Source: Microbulbifer sp. Q7
GTDB taxonomy: Bacteria; Pseudomonadota; Gammaproteobacteria; Pseudomonadales; Cellvibrionaceae
NCBI RefSeq assembly: GCF_001639145.1
Contig: NZ_LROY01000002.1
Location: 1,086,501 to 1,150,500, forward strand
Length of the DNA stretch: 64,000 nucleotides
Direction: 5' to 3'
Both the position numbers and the translations under genes were made by a program. Within the stretch, counting starts at the first letter, position 1, and every line of letters begins with the position of its first letter. Below are positions 30,265 through 40,261 of the stretch, piece after piece. The notes under the pieces are model-generated. The model did not search any database. It was not told where the DNA came from and saw only the letters and a list, made by a program, of their open reading frames with translations.

Positions 30265-30270
30265 ATTATA
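30265..30270 (-). promoter_or_regulatory. Predicted ppsA -10 box
   Basis: A perfect TATAAT on the reverse strand lies 36 bp upstream of the ppsA start. At 17-bp spacing the -35 position reads GTATTA, a weak match, which would suit a promoter that needs an activator. Predicted, not mapped. Confidence 0.45.
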
Positions 30271-30326
30271 AGGAAGGGTTTTGTAAATAATACCCCGCAA
30301 AATCAGGCAAAAACGGCCCATTTCTG

Positions 30327-30343
30327 TTGTAATTTTTCTACAA
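30327..30343. promoter_or_regulatory. HexR-like palindromic operator in the ppsA/ppsR region
   Basis: TTGTA, seven bases (atttttc), TACAA: the same 17-bp design as at 1532-1548. It is centred about 68 bp upstream of the predicted ppsA -10 box, a position where a bound factor could activate, and 113 bp before ppsR. A TTTTGTA half-site also occurs at 30279-30285. ppsA is an established HexR target in other Gammaproteobacteria, which supports the reading. Confidence 0.5.
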
Positions 30344-30455
30344 AACCTGAAATCACCGCCGCGTCGCCACGGGCCCCGTACAACCAGGGCAGAAGAGCAT
30401 TCCGGGAAGGCCCCGCTTTGGGATACCATGCCCACGGCAACCGAGGGAAGAAACC

Positions 30456-31319
30456 ATGGAAAAGCAGCAAGACGCCACGATGCCGGGTCACCCCCCCAGC
30501 AAAAAACGCACCGCATTTTTTATTTCCGATGGCACCGGGCTTACCGTGGAAGGCATTGGCCACAGCTTGCTGGCGCAATTTCGTGATCAGCCGGTAGAAC
30601 AGGTCACCCTGCCCTACGTGGATTCTGATGCGCGCGTTAATCAGGTGCTGCAGAGGATTGAGCATGCGGCCCAGGAATCCGGCCTGCAGCCGATCATCAT
30701 CACTAGTATTGTCTCCGATCAGATTCGCAAGCGACTGCACGAGAGCTCCGCACTCATGCTGGATGTCTTTGAAAGCTATCTGGCGCCACTGGCCAACCTG
30801 TTTGGGACCGATCCCGTGCGCACCGTGGGCGTATCCCATGGCATCGCCGACAACCCCCGTTACAGCGCGCGTATCGATGCGGTGCATTTCGCCATGGACA
30901 ACGACGACGGGCGCCGCACCCGCGAATTTGAAAGCGCCGATATCATACTGGTGGGTGTTTCACGATCCGGTAAAACCCCCACCTGCCTGTATCTGGCGCT
31001 GCAATTTGGCTTGCGTGCCGCCAATTACCCCATCACCGAAGAGGACATGGACTCCACGGCCCTCCCCAAAATCTTGCGGCCTTTCCAGCACAAGCTGTTT
31101 GGCCTCACCATCGACCCCCGCCGGCTGATGAGCATCCGTCAGGAGCGCCGCGCCAATAGCCGCTACGCCTCCCCGGAACAGTGCGAGTTCGAAGTGCGGC
31201 AAGTGGAGCAAATGCTACGGCGTGCGCAGATTCCCTATCTCGACGCCACCGAGCTGTCGGTCGAAGAACTCGCCACCCGCCTGATGTCCCAGGCGGGGAT
31301 TGAGCGCAGAATCAGCTAG
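30456..31319 (+). CDS. ppsR: PEP synthase regulatory protein PpsR (bifunctional kinase/phosphorylase)
   Basis: DUF299-family enzyme that inactivates PEP synthase by ADP-dependent threonine phosphorylation and reactivates it by Pi-dependent dephosphorylation. The P-loop GVSRSGKT is at residues 167-174. The N-terminus RTAFFISDGTGLTVEGIGHSLL is the family signature, and LFGLTIDPRRLMSIRQERRANSRYA lies in the C-terminal third. The 287 residues fit (E. coli 277). The ribosome site GAGGGAAG precedes the ATG. Its position opposite ppsA is the conserved arrangement and confirms the target. It lets the cell switch PpsA off rapidly when glycolytic substrate is available. Confidence 0.96.
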   Translation: MEKQQDATMPGHPPSKKRTAFFISDGTGLTVEGIGHSLLAQFRDQPVEQVTLPYVDSDARVNQVLQRIEHAAQESGLQPIIITSIVSDQIRKRLHESSALMLDVFESYLAPLANLFGTDPVRTVGVSHGIADNPRYSARIDAVHFAMDNDDGRRTREFESADIILVGVSRSGKTPTCLYLALQFGLRAANYPITEEDMDSTALPKILRPFQHKLFGLTIDPRRLMSIRQERRANSRYASPEQCEFEVRQVEQMLRRAQIPYLDATELSVEELATRLMSQAGIERRIS

Positions 31320-31502
31320 ATTTTCTATACGCGCCCGTTTTGCAGTAAAGTAGCGCCGCCCAAATGCGTGGGCTCACTGGCCCGCACCACCTGGGCCACG
31401 CCAAAGGCCTCAACCGGGCCTGAAGGCCCTTTTCACCTGGCAGCCCCCGCTGCTGGTCGTGGTTGCAGTGCGGACAACCCGCACAGAGGTTTGGTTGACG
31501 TT

Positions 31503-32834
31503 TTGCAAATAATTTCTCTGCCCTATTCTCCCAATTCTGCGGTCGCGTATGCTGCGCTCGCGGATTTGCCCTGCCCGGTCTGGCTAGACTCCGGACAGCC
31601 GCGCGCACGCGGTGGACGCTTTGACATCCTCAGTGCAGACCCGATCAACAGCCTCACCCTCGATGCGGCGGATCGCGCGCCTTTCGATGTGCTCGACGAC
31701 CTCCTGTGTGAGCTGGCCCCGCAGGAAGTCGACCAGCAATTACCCTTTTGCGGGGGGGCAATCGGCTACGCCGGATACGAACTTGGCAGCCGCAGTAATT
31801 TTCTGCCGACGGATAATCGCGAGACGCCACTACCCGCCGGCTTCTTTGGGCTATACACCTGGGCACTGATCGTCGATCACCAACTGCAGGCAACCCACCT
31901 GATCTTCCACCCTGCGAGCACGGAAATGCAGAAGCGAGACCTGCAGGCGCGCTTCCGTGCGGTGGACTGGAATACCGCACCCCGAACCGAAAGCTTCCAG
32001 CTCACGGCGGGCTTCCGCCACGAATTCACACCGGACGAGTATCACGCGCGTATTCAGCGTATTCTCGAATACATCCGTGCCGGCGACATATATCAAGCGA
32101 ACTTTACCCAGCGCTTCTTCGCTGAATACGCGGGGTCACCACTGGCCGCCTACCTGGCACTCCGCGAAGCGGCTGCGGGGCCCTTCTCCGCATTCCTATC
32201 GCTACCGCAGGGTGAGGTTCTGAGCCTGTCGCCGGAACGGTTTATCCTTGCGGATGGCACCTTCTTGCAGACGGAGCCCATCAAGGGCACCGCACCCAGA
32301 AGCCCGGATCCCTCTCAGGATCAGGCGCAGGCAAGCGCGCTGACAGCCAGTCGCAAGGACCGCGCCGAGAACCTGATGATTGTGGATCTGTTGCGCAATG
32401 ATTTCGGAAAAATCTGCCAGCGCGGCAGCGTGCGGGTTCCCAATCTGTTCGAGCTTCAGAGCTTTGCCAACGTGCACCATCTGGTGAGCACCATCACCGG
32501 CCAGATTCCCGAAGACCTGCAGTTCGCGCAGGTATTGGAAGCCACCTTCCCCGGGGGCTCCATTACCGGTGCACCCAAGCGACGCGCCATGGAAATTATT
32601 CGCGAGCTGGAGCGCAGTCCCCGGGGCATCTATTGCGGCAGTATCGGCTATATCAGTAGCTGTGGGCGCGCCGACTCCAACATCGCGATTCGCACGCTGA
32701 CCGCGAGTAATGGCCGCATTACCTGTGCCGCGGGAGGCGGGATTGTGGCGGATTCCGATCCTGCAGCCGAACATCGGGAATGCCTCGACAAAGTGCGCGT
32801 GCTGCTGGATACGCTGGAACAACGGTTTTCTTGA
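31503..32834 (+). CDS. pabB: Aminodeoxychorismate synthase component I
   Basis: Converts chorismate plus ammonia (from the PabA glutaminase) to 4-amino-4-deoxychorismate for folate synthesis. The chorismate-binding domain fills the C-terminal half: PIKGTAPRS near residues 258-266 (Lys of PIKGT), ASRKDRAENLMIVDLLRNDFGKI, FPGGSITGAPKRRAMEII, and the final GGGIVADSDPAAEHRECLDK. A TTG at 31503 is proposed as start, giving 443 residues (E. coli 453); a TTG at 31491 is the alternative. The frame stays open back to 31368, but that part has no family similarity. The PIKGT motif favours PabB over anthranilate synthase. No PabA domain is fused; pabC is 23 kb away. Confidence 0.92.
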   Translation: MQIISLPYSPNSAVAYAALADLPCPVWLDSGQPRARGGRFDILSADPINSLTLDAADRAPFDVLDDLLCELAPQEVDQQLPFCGGAIGYAGYELGSRSNFLPTDNRETPLPAGFFGLYTWALIVDHQLQATHLIFHPASTEMQKRDLQARFRAVDWNTAPRTESFQLTAGFRHEFTPDEYHARIQRILEYIRAGDIYQANFTQRFFAEYAGSPLAAYLALREAAAGPFSAFLSLPQGEVLSLSPERFILADGTFLQTEPIKGTAPRSPDPSQDQAQASALTASRKDRAENLMIVDLLRNDFGKICQRGSVRVPNLFELQSFANVHHLVSTITGQIPEDLQFAQVLEATFPGGSITGAPKRRAMEIIRELERSPRGIYCGSIGYISSCGRADSNIAIRTLTASNGRITCAAGGGIVADSDPAAEHRECLDKVRVLLDTLEQRFS

Positions 32835-32991
32835 CGTACCACCCGGCGGGGCCGCACGAGGAGGCGCGGGGTTATAGTGCTATTTCCCAACGGTATTTCC
32901 ACCGCAACCATCACTCTGCTAGATTGCGCGCCATCCATAATTCCGGTACCGCCCGCATTGTGCGCGGGCGTGCAACATAAGGCGTTGTCTC

Positions 32992-33270
32992 ATGCGAATC
33001 ACCCTGGTCAAAAAAGTGCTGGCCGACGGCTCACTGTGCGCCAAGTGCAATGATGTCCTGGAAAAGCTCCGGGAGAACGATCAGGAAAAATTCCTTACCC
33101 AAACACTGATCGCGGATGAGCGGGATCCGCAGAGCGCCGGCATGCAGCTGGCACAGCGCCTGAATGTGCAGCGGGCACCATTTTTCGTCGTGGAAAAAGA
33201 GGGGCAGGAACCCGAGGTGTACACCGTGTATTTCAAATTTGCAAAAGAAGTGCTGAATGCACTGCGGTAG
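32992..33270 (+). CDS. Small CxxC thioredoxin-fold protein
   Basis: A 92-residue protein with a glutaredoxin/thioredoxin-like pattern: beta strand MRITLVKKVL, then a Cys16-Ala-Lys-Cys19 motif, and a probable cis-proline at Pro63 in NVQRAPFFVVE. The fold resembles glutaredoxin, but the CAKC active site is unusual (CPYC in glutaredoxin, CGPC in thioredoxin). It may be a thiol reductase or a metal-binding redox protein; no substrate is evident. It lies between pabB and the convergent cysB, so a link to sulfur assimilation is possible but unproven. No signal peptide is seen, so it is cytosolic. Confidence 0.7.
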   Translation: MRITLVKKVLADGSLCAKCNDVLEKLRENDQEKFLTQTLIADERDPQSAGMQLAQRLNVQRAPFFVVEKEGQEPEVYTVYFKFAKEVLNALR

Positions 33271-33304
33271 CCTGGTGGCCCCGAGCGCTCACTGCACTGC
33301 AAAA

Positions 33305-33337
33305 CAAAAAGCCCGGCAAACGCCGGGCTTTTTGTTT
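33305..33337. terminator. Bidirectional terminator between the CxxC gene and cysB
   Basis: The AAAAAGCCCGGC/GCCGGGCTTTTT stem with T runs in both orientations lies between two converging genes, 34 bp after the forward gene and 25 bp after cysB. Confidence 0.93.
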
Positions 33338-33361
33338 CTGAATGCGCGCAACACGGCGGTA

Positions 33362-34474
<1,113 letters not shown>

Positions 34475-34584
34475 CTATAAAGGCGGAGAAAAAACGAGGA
34501 AAATGTTACTAAAAGTGGCCAACGAGAAGGCTTGCTGCGCCAGCCAGAGCCAACGCAGCCCAACTTGAGCCCGCAGGCGAGTGC

Positions 34585-35520
34585 CTATTCTTCCACGTTG
34601 GCGATGCCGTGGGGTACGTGCCCCGTTGCCACATGTTCGGCCGCGGAGGCACAGTGATTGGGCTGATCATCGAAAAACACGTCGGCGCCAAATGCGCGCA
34701 GAAACTCGCCCTTCGGGAGCCCGCCGAGAAAGATGGATTCATCGATACGTATATTCCACGCCCGCAGGGTGCGGATGACCCGCTCGTGGGCCGGCGCAGA
34801 GCGTGCGGTAACCAGCGCAGTTCTGATGGGGCAATCGTCCGCGTTGAATTCCGCCTGCAGCTGTTGCAGGGCCTCAAGGAAACCCTTGAAGGGGCCGCCT
34901 TGAAGGGGTTGCTTGGCGGAGGCGCGCTCCGCAGTGGTAAACGCGGCGAGCCCTTCCCGCTTGAAAATCTGCTCGGCCTCATCCGAAAAGAGCACCGCAT
35001 CGCCATCGAAGGCAAAGCGCAGGACTTCGTCACCACGCTGGCGGGCACCGCCCGGAATCAGCGTCGCCGCGGCAATCCCCTGCTCCAGCGCCCGTCGAAC
35101 ATCACCGCCATCGGTGGAAAGAAACAGATGGCAACCAAAAGGCGCAATATAGCGGTACGGGCTACCGCCGTTGCAAAACGCCGCTCGGCTGATATTCAGC
35201 CCGTAGTGCTCGATGGAATTGAAGACCCGCAGGCCGGTATCAGCACTGTTGCGGGAGAGAAGGATCACCTCGACCCGCGGTGCGCCGCCCAGGCGCTCGT
35301 TGATCTGCAGAAACTTTTCTACCAGCGAGAAGGCCTCGCCTTTGGGCAACACGTCGTTCTCGCGCTCGACCTGGTACGCGGAAAATGCCTCTACCCCCTG
35401 CTCCTCATACACCTGATGGCTTTCACGCAGATCAAATAGCGCACGTGAAGAAATCGCGATGATCAGTCGATTACTGGCAGGTGACGGGCGGTTCTCACTC
35501 ATGGTCATTTCCGCGCTCAA
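34585..35520 (-). CDS. Cytosolic 5'-nucleotidase (NT5C1-like)
   Basis: A 311-residue protein of the 5'-nucleotidase family resembling eukaryotic cytosolic NT5C1, which dephosphorylates nucleoside monophosphates. It shows the N-terminal LIIAISSRALFDLRESHQVYEEQG, VEVILLSRNSADTGLRVFNSIEHYGL, the HAD-like FAFDGDAVLFSDEAEQIFK, TALVTARSAPAHERVIRTLRAW, and the terminal IFLGGLPKGEFLRAFGADVFFDDQ. The preferred substrate cannot be told from the sequence. Its start overlaps the end of the upstream TetR gene by 4 bp, so they form an operon and the regulator may control it. Confidence 0.85.
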   Translation of the reverse strand: MSAEMTMSENRPSPASNRLIIAISSRALFDLRESHQVYEEQGVEAFSAYQVERENDVLPKGEAFSLVEKFLQINERLGGAPRVEVILLSRNSADTGLRVFNSIEHYGLNISRAAFCNGGSPYRYIAPFGCHLFLSTDGGDVRRALEQGIAAATLIPGGARQRGDEVLRFAFDGDAVLFSDEAEQIFKREGLAAFTTAERASAKQPLQGGPFKGFLEALQQLQAEFNADDCPIRTALVTARSAPAHERVIRTLRAWNIRIDESIFLGGLPKGEFLRAFGADVFFDDQPNHCASAAEHVATGHVPHGIANVEE

Positions 35521-36197
35521 GGCGCCTCTACGTCGTCCAGGCCGGAGGGTTGCACATCATTGCGGTGGGGCTCGAGGAGCACCAGCAACATGTTGAGCAG
35601 ATCGGCACGTGTGCGCCCTGAACGCACGCCCTGCTGATTGACCACCACGAGAAGCATCGCGTGGCAGGTCTCAAGGGTCGCCCGCGCCAGGCGATTGGTC
35701 TCATTGGGTGGTGTGGTGAAGCCCAGGCGACGGAACATGTCGACCAGGTGATTGATGACCAGCTCGTCGTGCCGCTCATCCAGCTCATGTAATTCGGGAA
35801 TCCCCCACATGGCCTGAACCAGTGGCAGCAAGCCCCGTTGCTCGCGATATACCGAGACCCAGCGTTCCAACAACTCGTCGAGAAAGCCCTTCAGAGTCAA
35901 CTGCTCCAGGCCACTCGCGGCCAGGTCATCCAGGCGCTCGGTGAGGCTCGCAAGCCACTGCTCACCCATTGCGTAAAGGATCGCGTGCTTGTTGGGAAAG
36001 TAGTGATATACCGAGCCAACGGAAACTCCGAGTTCCTTGGCGATGAGGATTGTGGTCAGGTCGTTGAGGCCCACCTGCTCCAGCAGGCGCCCAGTGGTAT
36101 CCAGTATCTGGCGAGCCCGTTCCCGGGCGCGCGCCTGCACCGGCTCCCGTCGCGGAGCGAGATGGTTTTTTCGGCGGTTCTGTTCTGCACTCGACAC
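35517..36197 (-). CDS. TetR-family transcriptional regulator
   Basis: A 226-residue TetR regulator. The N-terminal helix-turn-helix spans about residues 24-75, including the recognition segment IAKELGVSVGSVYHYFPNKHAILYAM; the rest is a helical ligand-binding domain. Translation starts with GTG after AAAAGGATG. It is coupled to the downstream 5'-nucleotidase gene (4-bp overlap). The TonB-dependent receptor gene lies upstream on the same strand but is cut off by a terminator. The ligand is unknown. Confidence 0.88.
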   Translation of the reverse strand: MSSAEQNRRKNHLAPRREPVQARARERARQILDTTGRLLEQVGLNDLTTILIAKELGVSVGSVYHYFPNKHAILYAMGEQWLASLTERLDDLAASGLEQLTLKGFLDELLERWVSVYREQRGLLPLVQAMWGIPELHELDERHDELVINHLVDMFRRLGFTTPPNETNRLARATLETCHAMLLVVVNQQGVRSGRTRADLLNMLLVLLEPHRNDVQPSGLDDVEAP

Positions 36198-36257
36198 GTG
36201 GTCATCCTTTTAGTCCGAGCGCCATTTTTAACATAAATGGACCGCCCACTCATTAAC

Positions 36258-36289
36258 AAAAAGGCCGGCTATGAAAGCCGGCCTTTTTG
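36258..36289. terminator. Rho-independent terminator after the TonB-receptor gene
   Basis: AAAAAGGCCGGCT pairs with AGCCGGCCTTTTT. It lies 29 bp beyond the receptor stop and separates it from the TetR gene on the same strand. Confidence 0.92.
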
Positions 36290-36317
36290 CTCATCCTGTG
36301 AGATGAAAGGAAACGTA

Positions 36318-38684
36318 TCAGAAGCGGTAATCCAGATTGACCCCTACAACACGATCGCGCGACGGGTCGGTTTTGGTGGCCGGAAGGTTGTACAGCGCAT
36401 CTGCGTAACCCCAGTGGTAGTACTCTTCGCCGGTCACGTTCTCGGCGTAGATACCTGCGGTCCAGCTGTCTTCCGGAGAAGTCAGGGCCACACGCAGGTT
36501 CATCACGTTGCGTGCATCCAGCTTCACTGCCTCGGTGTTTTCCAGCTCGGACCACTGCTCACCGGTGTAGGTGTATTCACCAGAGTAAGACAGTTCACCA
36601 AAGCTGGTGTTCTGGGTGTAAGTCAGTACGGTGGCAGAGGAGAACTTCGGAGAGAACGCCATCTCGTTGCCGTTACATGCATCACACAGTTCTTCCGGTG
36701 CACCGCTGAACTGGGTGTCGAGCAGTGCCGCACCGAAGTACAGGTCCAGGTTGTCAGTAATCAGCCAGCGAGCGTCTACTTCCAGGCCGCGACCTTCGGA
36801 TTCACCCACGTTGCGGGTGATCGCCGCTGCACCCACCCAGAATGCCTGCTGCATGTCTTCGTAGGTGTATTGGAACGCGGCGGCGTTCAGGGCCAGACGG
36901 TTGTCCAGCAGTCGCGCCTTCACACCCAGCTCATAGGACAGCACGGTTTCTTCGTCGAACTTGCTCGGCTCGGCATTGCTGGCGTTGACCTCATAACCCT
37001 GCTCCCACAGCCAGTCAGCCTGGCTCTCATAGGTGTCGCCGTACGCCGGGTCGGTAATGTTGTAGGACAGGTAGTCGAAACCACCAGACTTGTAGCCGGT
37101 CGCGACACTGGCGTAGGTGGTCAGTTCGTCGCTGAGCACGTGGGTCAGGGTTGCGCGCCCAGACACATTGCTCCAGGTGTTGTCGCCGGTGATACCGTCT
37201 TCATCGGTATACATGGCCTGGTAGTTCCAGCCACCCGTCCAGGTTTCCGGCCACGGAGAAACTACGTGGTAAGTCTTCTGGTCTTCGGTGTAGCGCACAC
37301 CCAGGCCCAGAGTAGTCGCTTCGGTGATGTCAAAGGTCGTGTTGGCGAACACACCCCAGCCCTTGTAGTCGCCAAGGGTGTCAGCGGCTTCAATGGACAG
37401 TTTGTCAGTGGCGTATTCCCACGGCTCACCTTCAAAGCCGAAGGCTTCGTCGAGGACGTCCTGCGGCAGAGCGTCACAGGTTACAAAGCTGTCGAGGCCC
37501 TCTTCCCACTCATCCGCGTAGATACCGTCACAGATGAAGTCTTCGTTATCGATACCGGCAAAGTTCGCGTCAAGCTCTTCCTGATAGTAAGAAGCACCCA
37601 GTACGTAGTTGAACGGGCCGCTGCTGTTGGAAGCGATGCGGAATTCCTGGCTGAAGAAATCACCGGTCTGCTCGCGGGTGTAGGTGTCGATCGGCTGCGG
37701 AGTGCCGTCGAAGTCCTCGCGGTAGGAATACTTGTGGGACTTGTAGCCGGTAATGGAGGTGAGGGTGTTGCCACCGGCGAACTCGTGCTCCACGGTCAGA
37801 ACAACGTCGGCGATTTCGGACTGATCGAGGCCTTCCTCGTCGTTGTACACCTCGTCGTAGGCGCCTTCCGGAATGTCGTAGTTGTACCCAGCATCATTGT
37901 CGAAGGCGCGGTAAATAGTGCCGTCGCTCTCGCGATCTTCGTACTGTGCCAACAGGGTAACAGTGGTGGCTTCAGACACGTCGTACACCGCGGTAATACG
38001 CGCGGCGTTCAGCTCGCTCGCACCCAGGTCGCGTCCGGTAGTGAGGTTCTTGACGTGACCGTCCTCAGAGAAGTGCTTACCGGCAATACGCACGGAGAAA
38101 TCTTCACTGACCGGAACATCCACACCGCCTTCCAGCTCGGTGCGGCCGTACTGGCCGGCGCCTACGGAGATGTCGCCGGCAAATACTTCACCTGGCTTCT
38201 TGGAGACCATGGAGATGGCACCGGAGGCGGTGTTGCGGCCGAACAGGGTGCCCTGCGGGCCCTTGATCACTTCCACGCGCTCCAGATCGTACATGCTCGG
38301 GGTGGCACCGGTACGGCTCTGGTAGACGCCGTCCAGGAAAATACCCAGGGCCGGGTCACTGCCGCTGCCGAAGCTGTTGTTGTTCACACCGCGCACTGAC
38401 ACGGAGTCGAAGTAGGAGTCGTTGGTCTCGCCAGACACACCCGGGGTCAGCGCAAACAGGTCCTTGAAGTCACTCAAGTTGCTGTTCTTGACCGTATCGC
38501 CGGTGAATGCGGTAACCGCCGCAGGTACGTCTTTCAGTGACTCGGCACGCATCTGCGCGGTAACCGTCACCTCTTCAATCTGGTCTGCCGCGAGCGCTAC
38601 GCTACTGACAGCCATTACGGCCGCGCCAATAGTTGTAGCGAGCAGGTTCTTTTTAGCCACAAATGGCTGGTCTGATAGCGTCAT
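36318..38684 (-). CDS. TonB-dependent outer-membrane receptor
   Basis: Outer-membrane active transporter of 788 residues. A signal peptide covers about residues 1-32 (LLATTIGAAVMAVSSVALA, cut before AD), followed by a TonB box-like IEEVTVTAQ, the plug domain (about 40-160, with VEVIKGPQGTLFGRNTASGAI), and a beta-barrel ending in the terminal Phe of VVGVNLDYRF. The ATG at 38684 is chosen for its GGGGAG ribosome site. The substrate is unknown. Two Cys pairs lie in extracellular-loop-like regions (CDGIYADEWEE...CDALP and CDACNG). Its neighbour upstream is a puuB-like oxidase, so uptake of a polyamine- or amino-acid-related compound is possible, but a terminator-like hairpin separates the two genes. 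Confidence 0.92.
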   Translation of the reverse strand: MTLSDQPFVAKKNLLATTIGAAVMAVSSVALAADQIEEVTVTAQMRAESLKDVPAAVTAFTGDTVKNSNLSDFKDLFALTPGVSGETNDSYFDSVSVRGVNNNSFGSGSDPALGIFLDGVYQSRTGATPSMYDLERVEVIKGPQGTLFGRNTASGAISMVSKKPGEVFAGDISVGAGQYGRTELEGGVDVPVSEDFSVRIAGKHFSEDGHVKNLTTGRDLGASELNAARITAVYDVSEATTVTLLAQYEDRESDGTIYRAFDNDAGYNYDIPEGAYDEVYNDEEGLDQSEIADVVLTVEHEFAGGNTLTSITGYKSHKYSYREDFDGTPQPIDTYTREQTGDFFSQEFRIASNSSGPFNYVLGASYYQEELDANFAGIDNEDFICDGIYADEWEEGLDSFVTCDALPQDVLDEAFGFEGEPWEYATDKLSIEAADTLGDYKGWGVFANTTFDITEATTLGLGVRYTEDQKTYHVVSPWPETWTGGWNYQAMYTDEDGITGDNTWSNVSGRATLTHVLSDELTTYASVATGYKSGGFDYLSYNITDPAYGDTYESQADWLWEQGYEVNASNAEPSKFDEETVLSYELGVKARLLDNRLALNAAAFQYTYEDMQQAFWVGAAAITRNVGESEGRGLEVDARWLITDNLDLYFGAALLDTQFSGAPEELCDACNGNEMAFSPKFSSATVLTYTQNTSFGELSYSGEYTYTGEQWSELENTEAVKLDARNVMNLRVALTSPEDSWTAGIYAENVTGEEYYHWGYADALYNLPATKTDPSRDRVVGVNLDYRF

Positions 38685-38809
38685 CGTTACTCCCCGTGGG
38701 TTATTTTTATCGGGTTGCTGCCCATTCATTACCACTCAGGACGGACCCGGGATTAAAGCGACCGATCTGTTATCCCACAAACCGAACAATTATTCAATTT
38801 CCAGCGTCA

Positions 38810-38846
38810 ATAAAAATCGCAAACTGTGCAAGCAGTTGATTTTTAT
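38810..38846 (-). terminator. Probable terminator after the puuB-like gene
   Basis: On the reverse strand ATAAAAATCAACTG pairs with CAGTTTGCGATTTTTAT, with a three-base bulge and a short loop, and the stem ends in a T run. It lies 9 bp past the oxidase stop. The stem is AT-rich, so termination may be partial. Confidence 0.55.
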
Positions 38847-38854
38847 CACACTAA

Positions 38855-40162
38855 TTAGTGGCCCAGCTTGTCCTTCAAGCTGTAATAGAGCATTCCCGCT
38901 ACCAGCCCAGGCCAACGCAGCAGTGTTCCACCGGGGAAACTGCGCGTTGGAATGCGCGACAATATATCAAACCTTTCTTCGGTGCCCGCAATCACTTCCG
39001 AAATAATTTTCCCGGCAAAGGTCGCCGTGGGCACCCCGTGCCCTGAGTAGCCCTGGCTGTAATACACATTGGGCTCCAGGCGACCAATACTCGGCATTCG
39101 GTTCAGGGTGATCGCCAGCGTCCCGCCCCATCCATAATCGATGCGGGTATCGGCCAACTGCGGATAGACTTCCAGCATGTACTTGCGCACGAAAGCGCGA
39201 ATATCCTGAGGGAAACGGGAGGTGTAATTCTCTCCCCCGCCGAAAACCAGCCGGTTGTCACCGGACAGTTTCCAATAGTTGATCACAAACAGCGTGTCTT
39301 GCAGCGCGTAATCGTTCGCTATCAATTCCCGTGCCAGCTCCTCCGGCAACGGTTCAGTGGCAAGCACGAAATTGTTGATCGGCATAATGCGACCGGCCAT
39401 CCGCGGCTCCAGGTTACCCAGGTAACCGTTGCAGGCGAGCACGACATTGCGCGCGCGCACCCTACCCTTTGCCGTGTTAACTACGCAGGGGCTACCGCCG
39501 GTATAACTGGTGACCCGGCTGTATTCATAGAACTGCACCCCGGCGCTGGCCGCTGCCCGGGCCAGCCCCAGAGCGTAATTGAGCGGGTGAAGGTGCAGCG
39601 AGCCGTCATCGATCTGCCCGCCTGAGAAGCGCTCGGACCCGACCAGTGATCGCACCTCGTCCTTGTCGGCATAGCGCATCTGGTCATAGCCATAGCGGGT
39701 ATTGAGCAGCTCAACCTCCTCTTGCAACTCTCGGTCGTGGCTGGGCTTTGCCGCAAGATGCATGATGCCCCGCTTCAGGTCGCACTGGATGCCGTGCTTT
39801 CCGATCAGGTCCTCCACCAGCTGCACCGCCTCGACGCTCATCTCCCACAGGGACTTGGCCACATCCAGGCCCAGCATCTTTTCCAGGTCTTCCTGTCCCT
39901 TGCGCTGCCCCACTCCCACGTGGCCGCCATTGCGCCCGGACGCCCCCCAGCCAATACGCTCGGCCTCCAGCACGACCACCTTGTAACCGCGCTCGGCGAG
40001 GTGCAGTGCCGAGGACAAGCCGGTGTAACCCGCACCAATAATGCACACATCGGCCTCAACCTCCCCCGCCAGCGCGTCATAAAGGGGCGATTCGGTTGCG
40101 CTTGCCGCGTAGTAGGAATCGATGTGGCCGAGCAGCTTGGTGACTGTTCCGCTCTCAGACAT
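38855..40162 (-). CDS. puuB: Gamma-glutamylputrescine oxidase-like FAD enzyme
   Basis: FAD-dependent amine oxidase of the DAO family (435 residues; E. coli PuuB 426). The dinucleotide-binding motif CIIGAGYTGLSSALHLAERGYKV contains Gly43-x-Gly45-x2-Gly48 and is followed by EAERIGWGASGRNGGHVGVG, typical of PuuB-like enzymes. The C-terminal part has WGGTLAITLNRMPSIGRL and YYSQGYSGHGVPTATFAGK. It likely oxidises gamma-glutamylputrescine to the aldehyde in the Puu putrescine pathway. The ATG at 40162 follows GGAGAAC. It is divergent from the puuA-like glutamine-synthetase gene, which supports the role. Other related oxidases of this group act on different amines. Confidence 0.8.
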   Translation of the reverse strand: MSESGTVTKLLGHIDSYYAASATESPLYDALAGEVEADVCIIGAGYTGLSSALHLAERGYKVVVLEAERIGWGASGRNGGHVGVGQRKGQEDLEKMLGLDVAKSLWEMSVEAVQLVEDLIGKHGIQCDLKRGIMHLAAKPSHDRELQEEVELLNTRYGYDQMRYADKDEVRSLVGSERFSGGQIDDGSLHLHPLNYALGLARAAASAGVQFYEYSRVTSYTGGSPCVVNTAKGRVRARNVVLACNGYLGNLEPRMAGRIMPINNFVLATEPLPEELARELIANDYALQDTLFVINYWKLSGDNRLVFGGGENYTSRFPQDIRAFVRKYMLEVYPQLADTRIDYGWGGTLAITLNRMPSIGRLEPNVYYSQGYSGHGVPTATFAGKIISEVIAGTEERFDILSRIPTRSFPGGTLLRWPGLVAGMLYYSLKDKLGH

Positions 40163-40261
40163 GGACGTTCTCCAATACAAACCGGTAAAAGCCAAGGTGA
40201 CCTGTTGTTTTCAAGCCCATCCCCGGTGCCGTGATTCTGGCTTCAGGTTAAAAACCGAAGC

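Noticed and set aside
31368..31502. Possible N-terminal extension of pabB
   Set aside because: The extra residues have no similarity to PabB and are of low-complexity composition; a start near 31503 gives the family length.
36237..38399. A 720-codon forward frame across the TonB receptor gene
   Set aside because: Antisense shadow; the receptor has a signal peptide, TonB box and barrel end on the reverse strand.
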